Shown here: one piece after another, positions 1 to 5,276 of the stretch | Numbering within the stretch: the first letter of the stretch is position 1 | How the letters are laid out: each line of letters begins with the position of its first letter | Assembly: GCA_015065205.1 (NCBI GenBank) | Contig: SVQS01000093.1 | Coordinates: forward strand, 1 to 7,175 | DNA: 7,175 nt | From: Oscillospiraceae bacterium | GTDB lineage: Bacteria > Bacillota > Clostridia > Oscillospirales > CAG-272 | Direction: 5' to 3' | Notes under the pieces: generated by a model | The model's database searches: none | Told to the model about the DNA's origin: nothing | What the model saw: only the letters and a program-made list of their open reading frames with translations | Program-made: the position numbers and the translations under genes

Positions 1-943
1 TCAGCTTGAGAACGCTGCCTGCGATCGTGCCATCTGCAAGGCGGCACTCGATTCCCTTGAGGAAGATGGGTTGTCCACCCAGATCATATTCGCCATCGGG
101 CATACCGCCGGCGCGGGTACAGTCGGTAATGAGCACCATCTTGTCGCCCTTTACCTTGGCGATGATGGAATACAGACCGGGATTGATGTGGAAGGTATCT
201 GCAATCACTTCAACCGATACGTTTTCGGATGCGAGAGCCGCTCCAACAACACCGGGGTTGCGGTGGGCGAGGGCAGACATTGCGTTAAAGAGGTGGGTTG
301 CGTGGTTGACGCCATCGCGTGCCGCGCTCATAGCTTCTTCAAACTTTGCATCGGTGTGGCCCATCGAAACGAGAATTTTGGACTTTGCAGCCAAGCACTT
401 GATGCACTTGTGACCGGGGTCCATCTCGGGCGCGAGGGTGACGGATGTAATGATATCAGCATTTTCCAAAATGAAGTCAGCATCGGGAACGAGGATATTT
501 TCCTCTGCCTGTGCGCCTTTTTTGGAGGGGTTGATGAACGGACCTTCGGCGTGAACACCGATGATCTCGGCACCATCCCAAGTCTTGCTTTCTTCTTTTA
601 CAGAGCGAACAGCGTTGAGCGCGTCAATGATCTCATTCTTCGCCACGGTCATAGTGGTGGGAAGGAAAGAGGTAACGCCGTTTTGTGCCACGCCGTAAGC
701 CATCTTTTTAATGCCTTCTGGCTTGGCATCACAGGTGTCCTCCCCGAGGTAGCCGTGAATGTGGATATCTACAAGACCGGGGGCAACGTAGTTGCCGCAC
801 GCGTCAATCGTTTTTGCATTTGCGGGGACGGTATCGACCACACCCTCGATCTTGCCGGTCTCCTCGGAGAAAGCGAGTGCTTTTCCCTCGAGCACGGCCT
901 CGGGCAGAACGATCTTACCGCCAATAATATATGTCAATGCCAT
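1..943 (-). CDS. nagA: N-acetylglucosamine-6-phosphate deacetylase (3' end outside window)
   Basis: Cytosolic amidohydrolase that removes the acetyl group from GlcNAc-6-phosphate, giving glucosamine-6-phosphate and acetate in amino-sugar catabolism and cell-wall recycling. I translated the minus strand from the ATG at 943-941, which has AAGGAGG (complement of 951-958) seven bases upstream. The 314 residues present show the family landmarks in order: APGLVDIHIHG with metal-type H61 and H63, HAEGPF with E133, SMGHT with H196, NHATHLFNAM with H214 and H217, IADTFH with H252, and TDCTRAGGMPDGEY with the catalytic-type D274, followed by GTIAGS near residue 305. The usual family length is about 380, so roughly 65 C-terminal residues lie beyond position 1. 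No frameshift is seen. It has its own promoter and is divergent from the esterase gene at 1186. The identification is secure; the assignment of individual residues as ligands comes from family knowledge. Confidence 0.97.
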   Translation of the reverse strand, partial: MALTYIIGGKIVLPEAVLEGKALAFSEETGKIEGVVDTVPANAKTIDACGNYVAPGLVDIHIHGYLGEDTCDAKPEGIKKMAYGVAQNGVTSFLPTTMTVAKNEIIDALNAVRSVKEESKTWDGAEIIGVHAEGPFINPSKKGAQAEENILVPDADFILENADIITSVTLAPEMDPGHKCIKCLAAKSKILVSMGHTDAKFEEAMSAARDGVNHATHLFNAMSALAHRNPGVVGAALASENVSVEVIADTFHINPGLYSIIAKVKGDKMVLITDCTRAGGMPDGEYDLGGQPIFLKGIECRLADGTIAGSVLKL

Positions 944-981
944 ATTGGGATCCTCCTTGAAAAAAATATTCCCTTATTATA

Positions 982-1010
982 AGTATAGCAAAAATTTCCC
1001 AATAAAGCAA
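982..1010 (-). promoter_or_regulatory. Sigma-A promoter of nagA
   Basis: On the minus strand the -35 TTGCTT (1010-1005) is followed by a 17-base spacer and the -10 TATACT (987-982). A TGC triplet lies directly before the -10, making an extended -10 element. Transcription should start near 975, leaving a leader of about 30 bases before the nagA ATG. Confidence 0.85.
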
Positions 1011-1058
1011 GACCTTTTTCGATATTTTTTTATTTTATAAAAAAGCACGTCGAATTTA

Positions 1059-1092
1059 CAAAACACAAAACGGAGATGGGGGCAGTGTTTTG
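1059..1092. repeat. Inverted repeat CAAAACAC / GTGTTTTG, candidate operator
   Basis: A perfect 8-base inverted repeat, CAAAACAC at 1059-1066 and GTGTTTTG at 1085-1092, is separated by 18 bases. It lies between the divergent nagA and esterase promoters and outside both predicted transcripts. It would therefore act as DNA, for example as a regulator site, rather than as an RNA hairpin. The regulator is unknown, and such a repeat could occur by chance in AT-rich DNA. Confidence 0.35.
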
Positions 1093-1114
1093 CGTAATGT
1101 GCATACAATGTGCA

Positions 1115-1136
1115 ATGCAAGAGAAAAATGTTGCAT
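1115..1136. repeat. Inverted repeat ATGCAA-N10-TTGCAT overlapping the esterase -35
   Basis: ATGCAA at 1115-1120 and TTGCAT at 1131-1136 form a perfect 6-base inverted repeat with 10 bases between. The right half coincides with the -35 hexamer of the esterase promoter, so a protein bound here would block RNA polymerase. It is a candidate operator by position only. Confidence 0.35.
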
Positions 1137-1159
1137 TTTTGTTTGATGTGTGCTATAAT
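1131..1159 (+). promoter_or_regulatory. Sigma-A promoter of the SASA esterase gene
   Basis: TTGCAT (1131-1136), a 17-base spacer and a perfect TATAAT (1154-1159) preceded by TGC (1151-1153) form a strong extended -10 promoter. Transcription should start near 1166. That is downstream of the in-frame ATG at 1162, which rules that ATG out as the translation start. Confidence 0.9.
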
Positions 1160-1170
1160 GGATGCAAAAA

Positions 1171-1176
1171 AAGGAG
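1171..1176 (+). promoter_or_regulatory. Ribosome binding site fixing the esterase start at 1186
   Basis: AAGGAG lies nine bases before the ATG at 1186. The longer in-frame reading from the ATG at 1162 would contain this site inside the gene and would start within the promoter, so 1186 is the better start. Confidence 0.88.
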
Positions 1177-1185
1177 TTGATAACA

Positions 1186-2178
1186 ATGAAGACAAAGAGG
1201 ATTGTACTTATTATTCTTTGCGCAGCTTTTGTGCTTGTGGGCGTTGCCGGAGGGTTTGGCATGTATTTTTGGCGCCGATCTGTCGAGTGGCCCGGAAAGG
1301 CACAAAACATGAATATGCACACCGATTTTCAAAAGCCCGAGAATTTGCCTGCGGGCAACGGTCAAAAGGTCAAAGTGATTCTTCTTATGGGGCAGAGCAA
1401 TGCCACGGGCGTCGGTCGTCTCAAGTACTTAAAAGAGAACACCACCCCGGAGCAATACGCCAAGTATGAGGAGGGATTTGATTCGGTTCTTATCAACTAT
1501 TGCGTCGATAATCACACCAACTGCTCAAATGGCGAATTTGTCAACGTGGATCTCGGTTGCAGTGTTTGGCCGAATGAGGTCTTCGGGCCAGAGGTTGGCA
1601 TGGCTGAAAAATTCAGTGAGGTTTGGGGAGATGAAAAGGTCATCATTCTCAAATACACCTATTCGGGCACTTCTCTCTATTATCAATGGTTGGCATACGG
1701 TCAGCGCGGTTCCATCTACGAGGCAATGTACAAGTATGTCAACACCTATATGAAGGCTCTTTTGGATGCCGGCTATGATGCACGCATCGGTGCCGTTTGT
1801 TGGATGCAAGGGGAATCCGATTCTTTTGAAGAGCACGTTTATAACCGCTACTATGAAATTCAAGATAACTTTGTTTCCTATTTGCGCAAGGATTTTGCAA
1901 AATACGCCGAGGATGGCGGCATCTGCTTTATCGATGCGGGTATTTCGGATAGCCCCTGCTGGCCGGGATATCGTGAGGTTAACGGTGCTAAGGAACAAAT
2001 GGCAAAAGACTCCAACCTCAACTATTGTTTTTCCACCATCGATGAGGGGCTTGAGTGGGGCGTGGAACCCGAAGAGTCCCCGGACCTTGCACACTACGGT
2101 GCTATGAGCACACTCAAACTCGGTCACCTGTTTGGCGAATACGTCATTAGGGCTTACAACGAGCACAACGCCAAATAA
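1186..2178 (+). CDS. Membrane-anchored SGNH/SASA-family carbohydrate esterase
   Basis: The 330-residue product resembles the SASA (sialic acid acetylesterase-like) group of SGNH hydrolases, which remove O-acetyl groups from sugars. Residues 6-28 form a hydrophobic segment after MKTKR, without an obvious cleavage site. It is therefore probably a signal anchor placing the enzyme on the outer face of the membrane. Visible landmarks are LLMGQSNATG with the likely nucleophile S71, GPEVGM at 134-139, KYTYSGTSL from 156, WMQGESDS at 206-213, and DLAHYG with D300 and H303 completing a Ser-Asp-His set. The family assignment is firm; the substrate is not. The divergent nagA makes acetylated amino sugars such as sialic acid, mucin glycans or O-acetylated peptidoglycan plausible, but this is inference. 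No terminator lies directly after the stop: the next promoter begins six bases later. Confidence 0.88.
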   Translation: MKTKRIVLIILCAAFVLVGVAGGFGMYFWRRSVEWPGKAQNMNMHTDFQKPENLPAGNGQKVKVILLMGQSNATGVGRLKYLKENTTPEQYAKYEEGFDSVLINYCVDNHTNCSNGEFVNVDLGCSVWPNEVFGPEVGMAEKFSEVWGDEKVIILKYTYSGTSLYYQWLAYGQRGSIYEAMYKYVNTYMKALLDAGYDARIGAVCWMQGESDSFEEHVYNRYYEIQDNFVSYLRKDFAKYAEDGGICFIDAGISDSPCWPGYREVNGAKEQMAKDSNLNYCFSTIDEGLEWGVEPEESPDLAHYGAMSTLKLGHLFGEYVIRAYNEHNAK

Positions 2179-2183
2179 AATAC

Positions 2184-2212
2184 TTGACATTTTCCCTAAA
2201 GTATGATATACT
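2184..2212 (+). promoter_or_regulatory. Promoter of the riboswitch operon
   Basis: A perfect -35 TTGACA (2184-2189), a 17-base spacer and TATACT (2207-2212) with TGA before it (extended -10) lie immediately after the esterase stop codon. Transcription should start near 2219, giving a leader of about 137 bases that holds the riboswitch. Confidence 0.92.
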
Positions 2213-2242
2213 AATATCACAAAAGAATGTTTTGTTAGCAAA

Positions 2243-2301
2243 GGTATATACTTGCAATATGGGCGAGTGTTTCTACAAACCACCGATAATGGTTGACTAC
2301 C
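2243..2301 (+). promoter_or_regulatory. Purine riboswitch aptamer, C74 (guanine) type
   Basis: The sequence folds as a purine aptamer. P1 is GGTA (2243-2246) with TACC (2298-2301). P2 is ACTTGC (2250-2255) with GCGAGT (2263-2268). Loop L2 is AATATGG (2256-2262), and J2/3 is the conserved GTTTCTAC (2269-2276). P3 is AAACCA (2277-2282) with TGGTTG (2290-2295), and loop L3 is CCGATAA (2283-2289). J3/1 holds C2297, the base that pairs with the ligand; C here predicts guanine or hypoxanthine, and T would predict adenine. The GG of L2 and CC of L3 needed for loop-loop pairing are present. L3 reads CCGATAA instead of the common CCGTAAA, the first P3 pair is A-G, and only four contiguous P1 pairs are evident. 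J2/3 keeps the U at the position altered in 2'-deoxyguanosine variants, which argues for guanine. Confidence 0.9.
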
Positions 2302-2335
2302 GGAAGAAAATTCCCGTGGTCAACCATGCTTTTTT
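2289..2335 (+). terminator. Riboswitch expression platform: intrinsic terminator
   Basis: Arms 2289-2305 and 2311-2327 pair along 17 positions with one mismatch (C2301/C2315) and one T-G wobble, around the five-base loop GAAAA. Six T residues (2330-2335) follow after two bases. The 5' arm contains the 3' strand of aptamer P3, J3/1 including the ligand-reading C2297, and the 3' strand of P1. Aptamer and terminator therefore exclude each other, and no separate antiterminator is needed. Ligand binding should hold the aptamer together and allow read-through (ON switch). The hairpin probably also ends read-through transcripts from the esterase gene, which lacks a terminator of its own. Confidence 0.88.
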
Positions 2336-2355
2336 ACATAGGAGAAACGCTAAAA

Positions 2356-2955
2356 ATGAATATTTATCTTGAAATTTTCGGTTATATTGGTACGGCACTT
2401 GTCATCTTTTCAATGATGATGACCTCTGTTATTAAGCTGCGTGTAATCAATATGTGTGGCGGTCTTATCAGTCTCATTTATGCCGTTTGTGTCAACACGT
2501 GGCCCGTGGTGGTGCTCAATGCCTGTCTCATTTGCATCAATTTTTTACAAACACTGCGGCAGCTGCGCCACAAGTCTGATTTTACCGAACTAAAGTTGGA
2601 TGCCAATGACCTTACCGTACAACACTTTTTGTCGGTGAATGCAGAGGACGTGCAAAAATATTTTCCAAACTATCGCCTGCAGGCACATCGAGAAACCGAA
2701 ATTCATATGATATACGTAGAATGCGAGGCAGTCGGTGTTTTGGTAGGTACACGCGCATCCGATGTTTACCGCATCGAAATGGATTACGTTGTGCCAAAAT
2801 ACCGCGATATTGCAGTGGGCAAATTCTTGTTTCCGCAATTAAAAGAGCAGGGAGTCAATATGCTCACAGCTGCAAGTGCTTCCCGTGAGCACGACCAATA
2901 CTTGAAAAAGCTTGGTTTTAGAGAAGATAGCGGAATTCTTTTGAGAGATCTTTGA
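2356..2955 (+). CDS. YgjV/CBU_0592-like membrane protein with a C-terminal GNAT-like domain
   Basis: A protein of 199 residues in two parts. Residues 5-24, 28-46 and 50-66 are three hydrophobic segments with GYIGTALVIFS, KLRVINMCGG and WPVVVLNACLICIN, resembling the small YgjV/CBU_0592-type integral membrane domain of unknown function. Residues 75-199 look like a GNAT fold: EMDYVVPKYRDIAVGKFLF at 141-159 matches the beta-4/motif-A region and YLKKLGF at 182-188 matches the usual GNAT tail. The acetyl-CoA loop is not canonical (RDIAVGK), so activity is uncertain. The start at 2356 is preferred because GGAG (2341-2344) lies just before it; upstream in-frame starts (TTG 2293, ATG 2326) fall in the terminator hairpin. 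It is first in a riboswitch-controlled operon, 16 bases before the kinase gene. The role is unknown. Confidence 0.8.
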   Translation: MNIYLEIFGYIGTALVIFSMMMTSVIKLRVINMCGGLISLIYAVCVNTWPVVVLNACLICINFLQTLRQLRHKSDFTELKLDANDLTVQHFLSVNAEDVQKYFPNYRLQAHRETEIHMIYVECEAVGVLVGTRASDVYRIEMDYVVPKYRDIAVGKFLFPQLKEQGVNMLTAASASREHDQYLKKLGFREDSGILLRDL

Positions 2956-2971
2956 TTGATAGGAGATAAAA

Positions 2972-4669
2972 ATGAAATTATTGATAGACGGAATCGAAAC
3001 CACAGCTTCCCCCGGACAATCGCTTTTAGAGATCGTTGAGGGCATGGGGCTTATGAAGGGAACGCTTTCGAGCGATCCTTTGGTGGCCAAAATTGCAGGC
3101 CGCGTATTTACACTCAATTACATTCCCGTGCGGGAAAAGGACGTAAAGGAACGCGAATCGATGCGTCGCGCTATGGCAGCATCGGGTGGGGTTATCCGCT
3201 TGCTTCGCTACAGCGACCCCGTTGGTCGCGATGCTTACAAACGCACAGCACAGTTCGTGCTGTTTTTGGCACTGCGCCGCCTGTGGCCCACCGCACGTGC
3301 CAAAATGAGCTGCACCGTGGGTTCGGGTGTTTACTTTAAGGTAGAGGCACCGGATTTCTCGGCAGATCGCCTCGAGGCAGAGGTCAACAAGATCGTTGCC
3401 GAGAATATCGTTCTGCACCGCCGCAGAATGCCCACCATCGAGGCAATTCGCTACTTTGAAGGGCAGGGGCAGGATGATAAGGCCCGTCTTTTGGGATACC
3501 GCAAAAAGGAACGCATCGACCTTTATGAAAGCGGCGAGTTTGCCGATTATTACTATGGCGAAATGGCACCTTCCACCGGCTTTTTGCGCACTTGGGATAT
3601 CATCCCGGCACCCGAAGGATTTATTTTCATTATGCCTGACGTCAACAACCCTGACCGCGTGGCGGACTATCGCGAAATGCCCAATCTTTTCGCGGTTTAC
3701 ACAGAAGGTAAGCGTTGGGGCGAGCTGATGGGCTGTGAAACGGTTGCCGATCTGAACGAGCTTGTCAAATCAGGACAGGTACGCGAGCTTATCCGCGTCA
3801 ATGAGGCTTTGCACGAAAAGCGGTTTTCGCAAATTGCCGATATGATTTGCGAGAGAGGTGCCAAGGCTGTTATGCTGGCAGGCCCGAGTTCTTCGGGCAA
3901 GACCACCTCTGCAAACCGTCTTGCCACACAGCTACGTGTGCACGGCAAAAAGCCGATCTTGATGAGTCTTGACGACTACTACCTTGACCGCGATCAAATC
4001 CCCACAGAACCCGACGGAAGCGTTGACCTTGAGCATATCAACACCATTGATACCGAGCTCTTTGCAACACACCTCGGTCAGCTTCTTGTGGGAGAAGAGG
4101 TGGAAATTCCCGTCTTTAACTTCAAAAAAGGAAGAAGAGAATGGGTGGGGCATCGCCTGCGCTTGTGCGAGGATACGGTTATCATCGTAGAGGGACTCCA
4201 CGCGCTCAACCCCGTCCTGCTTCCCGAAGAGTTGGATGCCGGCAAGGTGTTCAAAATGTACGTCAGCCCGCTCCTGCCCCTCAATCTCGATGACCACAAC
4301 CGCATTGCCAGCCGTTATCTGCGTCTGTTGCGTCGTACCGTGCGTGACTACGAGACCAGAGGCGCGTCTGTTCAGCAAACGCTCTCTATGTGGGATTCGG
4401 TTCGCCGCGGCGAGGAAAGATGGATATTCCCGTTCCAAGAGAATGCCGACGTCATCTTTAACAGCTCCACGCTCTATGAGCTTGCGGTGCTCAAACGCCA
4501 CATTTTCCCCTTGTTGCAAGCTATTGGAGCAGAGGATGATTGCTACGACCAAGTGCGAGCCATTGTTAAAATTCTCAACTATGTCTACGAGGCAGACGTC
4601 GACGACGAGATTCCGCCCACAAGCATCGTGCGCGAGTTCATTGGCGGCAATAGCTTCTATCGCAAATAA
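2972..4669 (+). CDS. TGS-domain nucleoside kinase (uridine kinase-like with ThrRS-like N-terminal region)
   Basis: The 565-residue protein has three parts. Residues 1-60 are a TGS-like domain. Residues 85-205 resemble the second N-terminal domain of threonyl-tRNA synthetase. Residues 298-500 are a P-loop kinase of the uridine kinase/phosphoribulokinase family. The kinase shows Walker A GPSSSGKTT (304-312, K310), SLDDYYLDR (from 332) with D334 and D335 suited to substrate binding, IIVEGLHALNP (404-414) as the Walker B region, and RYLRLLRRTVRDY with several arginines. Family members are usually called nucleoside kinases, phosphorylating a nucleoside with a nucleotide donor; the substrate here is unproven. 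The HxxxH and Cys/His of the ThrRS editing site are absent (residues 86-95 and 196-204), so editing is unlikely. The start has AGGAG (2961-2965) six bases upstream. It is second in the purine riboswitch operon, which raises the possibility of a purine-linked role. Confidence 0.92.
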   Translation: MKLLIDGIETTASPGQSLLEIVEGMGLMKGTLSSDPLVAKIAGRVFTLNYIPVREKDVKERESMRRAMAASGGVIRLLRYSDPVGRDAYKRTAQFVLFLALRRLWPTARAKMSCTVGSGVYFKVEAPDFSADRLEAEVNKIVAENIVLHRRRMPTIEAIRYFEGQGQDDKARLLGYRKKERIDLYESGEFADYYYGEMAPSTGFLRTWDIIPAPEGFIFIMPDVNNPDRVADYREMPNLFAVYTEGKRWGELMGCETVADLNELVKSGQVRELIRVNEALHEKRFSQIADMICERGAKAVMLAGPSSSGKTTSANRLATQLRVHGKKPILMSLDDYYLDRDQIPTEPDGSVDLEHINTIDTELFATHLGQLLVGEEVEIPVFNFKKGRREWVGHRLRLCEDTVIIVEGLHALNPVLLPEELDAGKVFKMYVSPLLPLNLDDHNRIASRYLRLLRRTVRDYETRGASVQQTLSMWDSVRRGEERWIFPFQENADVIFNSSTLYELAVLKRHIFPLLQAIGAEDDCYDQVRAIVKILNYVYEADVDDEIPPTSIVREFIGGNSFYRK

Positions 4670-4673
4670 AAAA

Positions 4674-4714
4674 GAAAATGCCATTGCTCAAATCTGAGCG
4701 ATGGCGTTTTCTTT
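4674..4714. terminator. Bidirectional intrinsic terminator between convergent genes
   Basis: Arms 4674-4690 and 4695-4711 pair over 17 positions, including two G-U wobbles, around the four-base loop AATC. T-rich sequence follows on the plus strand (TTTTCTTT). On the minus strand the A-run at 4668-4678 becomes a T-run. It can therefore end both the kinase operon and the convergent XRE gene at 4721-4936. Confidence 0.9.
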
Positions 4715-4720
4715 CTGTAT

Positions 4721-4936
4721 TCAAGCAAAAAACTCATCAATCATACATCCGATAGCTTCGGCAAGCACGGGCAAAAAAGTGATATCCGGATAACATTCTT
4801 CGCGTTCCCATTTAGAGACAGATTGCGCCGTTATGCCAAACAAATCCGCAAATTGGCTTTGCGTCAGTTGATTCTTGTGGCGAAATTCTTTTATTTTTTG
4901 CGAAACAATGACTTTTTTGTATTTGGAACAGAACAT
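4721..4936 (-). CDS. Small XRE-family HTH transcriptional regulator (71 aa)
   Basis: A single helix-turn-helix domain fills the protein. KIKEFRHKNQLTQSQFADLFGIT followed by AQSVSKWEREECYPD at residues 14-50 is typical of the Cro/CI-like (XRE) group, with the recognition helix around residues 36-45. The tail LPVLAEAIGCMIDEFF completes the five-helix bundle. There is no sensor or oligomerisation domain beyond it. GGAGG (complement of 4942-4946) lies five bases before the ATG at 4936. It is divergent from a second XRE gene at 5063 and reads from a perfect consensus promoter whose spacer contains a palindrome. Binding to that palindrome, and hence autoregulation, is a reasonable inference. It ends at the shared bidirectional terminator. 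The target genes are unknown. Confidence 0.88.
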   Translation of the reverse strand: MFCSKYKKVIVSQKIKEFRHKNQLTQSQFADLFGITAQSVSKWEREECYPDITFLPVLAEAIGCMIDEFFA

Positions 4937-4977
4937 TTTTACCTCCGTTAAATTACATTGAAAACTCCTATACTACC

Positions 4978-5006
4978 ATTATACTCAATTTTTGAGTATT
5001 TGTCAA
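4978..5006 (-). promoter_or_regulatory. Consensus promoter of the minus-strand XRE gene
   Basis: On the minus strand, TTGACA (5006-5001), a 17-base spacer and TATAAT (4983-4978) match the sigma-A consensus at all twelve positions. The spacer is almost filled by the palindrome at 4981-4999, which also covers half of the -10. Such a strong promoter suggests it is normally held by a repressor. Confidence 0.93.
4981..4999. promoter_or_regulatory. Operator 1, palindrome ATACTCA-N5-TGAGTAT
   Basis: The 19-base sequence ATACTCAATTTTTGAGTAT is a palindrome with perfect seven-base arms (eight counting the inner A/T). It sits between the -35 and -10 of the minus-strand XRE promoter and touches the -10. 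A second copy with the same arms and spacing lies at 5006-5024. Size and position suit a dimer of a small XRE protein. Confidence 0.85.
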
Positions 5007-5027
5007 TACTCAAAATATGAGTATGAT
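5000..5027 (+). promoter_or_regulatory. Promoter of the plus-strand XRE gene
   Basis: TTGTCA (5000-5005), a 16-base spacer and TATGAT (5022-5027) form a good but weaker promoter than its divergent partner. Its -35 overlaps the opposing TTGACA by five bases, so polymerase is unlikely to occupy both at once. Confidence 0.8.
5006..5024. promoter_or_regulatory. Operator 2, palindrome ATACTCA-N5-TGAGTAT
   Basis: The 19-base sequence ATACTCAAAATATGAGTAT repeats both arms of operator 1 with a different five-base centre. The two centres are 25 bases apart. This copy fills the spacer of the plus-strand XRE promoter, overlaps its -10, and touches the edge of the opposing -35. Confidence 0.85.
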
Positions 5028-5062
5028 AAACTTTTTGTGTAGCTTTCTATAAGGAGTAGGGT

Positions 5063-5269
5063 ATGAATTATCGTATAAGAATGAGAAATTTACGCGAGGA
5101 CAATGATTTAACGCAAAAAGAGGTAGGTGTCATCATCAACAAATCTCAACAAGGATACAGTCACATTGAAGATGGCAGAGCGGAATTAAAAATTGATGAT
5201 CTTATAAAATTGTGTCGGTTTTATAAGGTTAGCGCAGATTACTTTATTGGACTAACAGATACACCATAA
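5063..5269 (+). CDS. Small XRE-family HTH transcriptional regulator (68 aa)
   Basis: A single-domain Cro/CI-like DNA-binding protein. RMRNLREDNDLTQKEVGVII at residues 6-25, followed by NKSQQGYSHIEDGRAELKID, gives the helix-turn-helix with the recognition helix around residues 27-36; LIKLCRFYKVSADYFIGLTD is the characteristic C-terminal part of the XRE fold. AAGGAG (5051-5056) lies six bases before the ATG. It is divergent from the XRE gene at 4721-4936. The two proteins share the fold but differ in the recognition helix (TAQSVSKWER versus SQQGYSHIED), so they need not bind the same site. No toxin or phage gene is adjacent. An intrinsic terminator follows at once, so it is transcribed alone. 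Confidence 0.88.
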   Translation: MNYRIRMRNLREDNDLTQKEVGVIINKSQQGYSHIEDGRAELKIDDLIKLCRFYKVSADYFIGLTDTP

Positions 5270-5276
5270 CAAAGCC

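Noticed and set aside
71..982. A 303-codon open frame on the plus strand.
   Set aside because: It is opposite nagA, whose minus-strand translation has all family motifs. The plus-strand product resembles no known family and lacks a suitable ribosome binding site.
1162..1185. An eight-codon N-terminal extension of the esterase from the ATG at 1162.
   Set aside because: The ATG lies between the -10 and the expected transcription start and would place the ribosome binding site inside the gene.
1525..2283. A 252-codon open frame on the minus strand opposite the esterase.
   Set aside because: It is a shadow of the esterase frame. It begins inside the riboswitch aptamer, without a ribosome binding site or recognisable domain.
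2293..2355. A longer start (TTG at 2293 or ATG at 2326) for the YgjV-like protein.
   Set aside because: Both lie in the riboswitch terminator hairpin and have no ribosome binding site. The ATG at 2356 has one and begins exactly at the membrane domain.
2219..2355. A T-box or other amino-acid leader upstream of the ThrRS-like kinase operon.
   Set aside because: There is no T-box sequence (TGGNACCGCG type) or specifier stem. The aptamer motifs match the purine riboswitch instead.
3932..4684. A 250-codon open frame on the minus strand opposite the kinase.
   Set aside because: It is the antisense of a well-supported kinase domain and starts inside the bidirectional terminator.
4721..5269. A toxin-antitoxin pair or prophage remnant around the two XRE genes.
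   Set aside because: Both proteins are single-domain DNA binders with no toxin partner, integrase, attachment site or phage gene in view, and each is bounded by a terminator.
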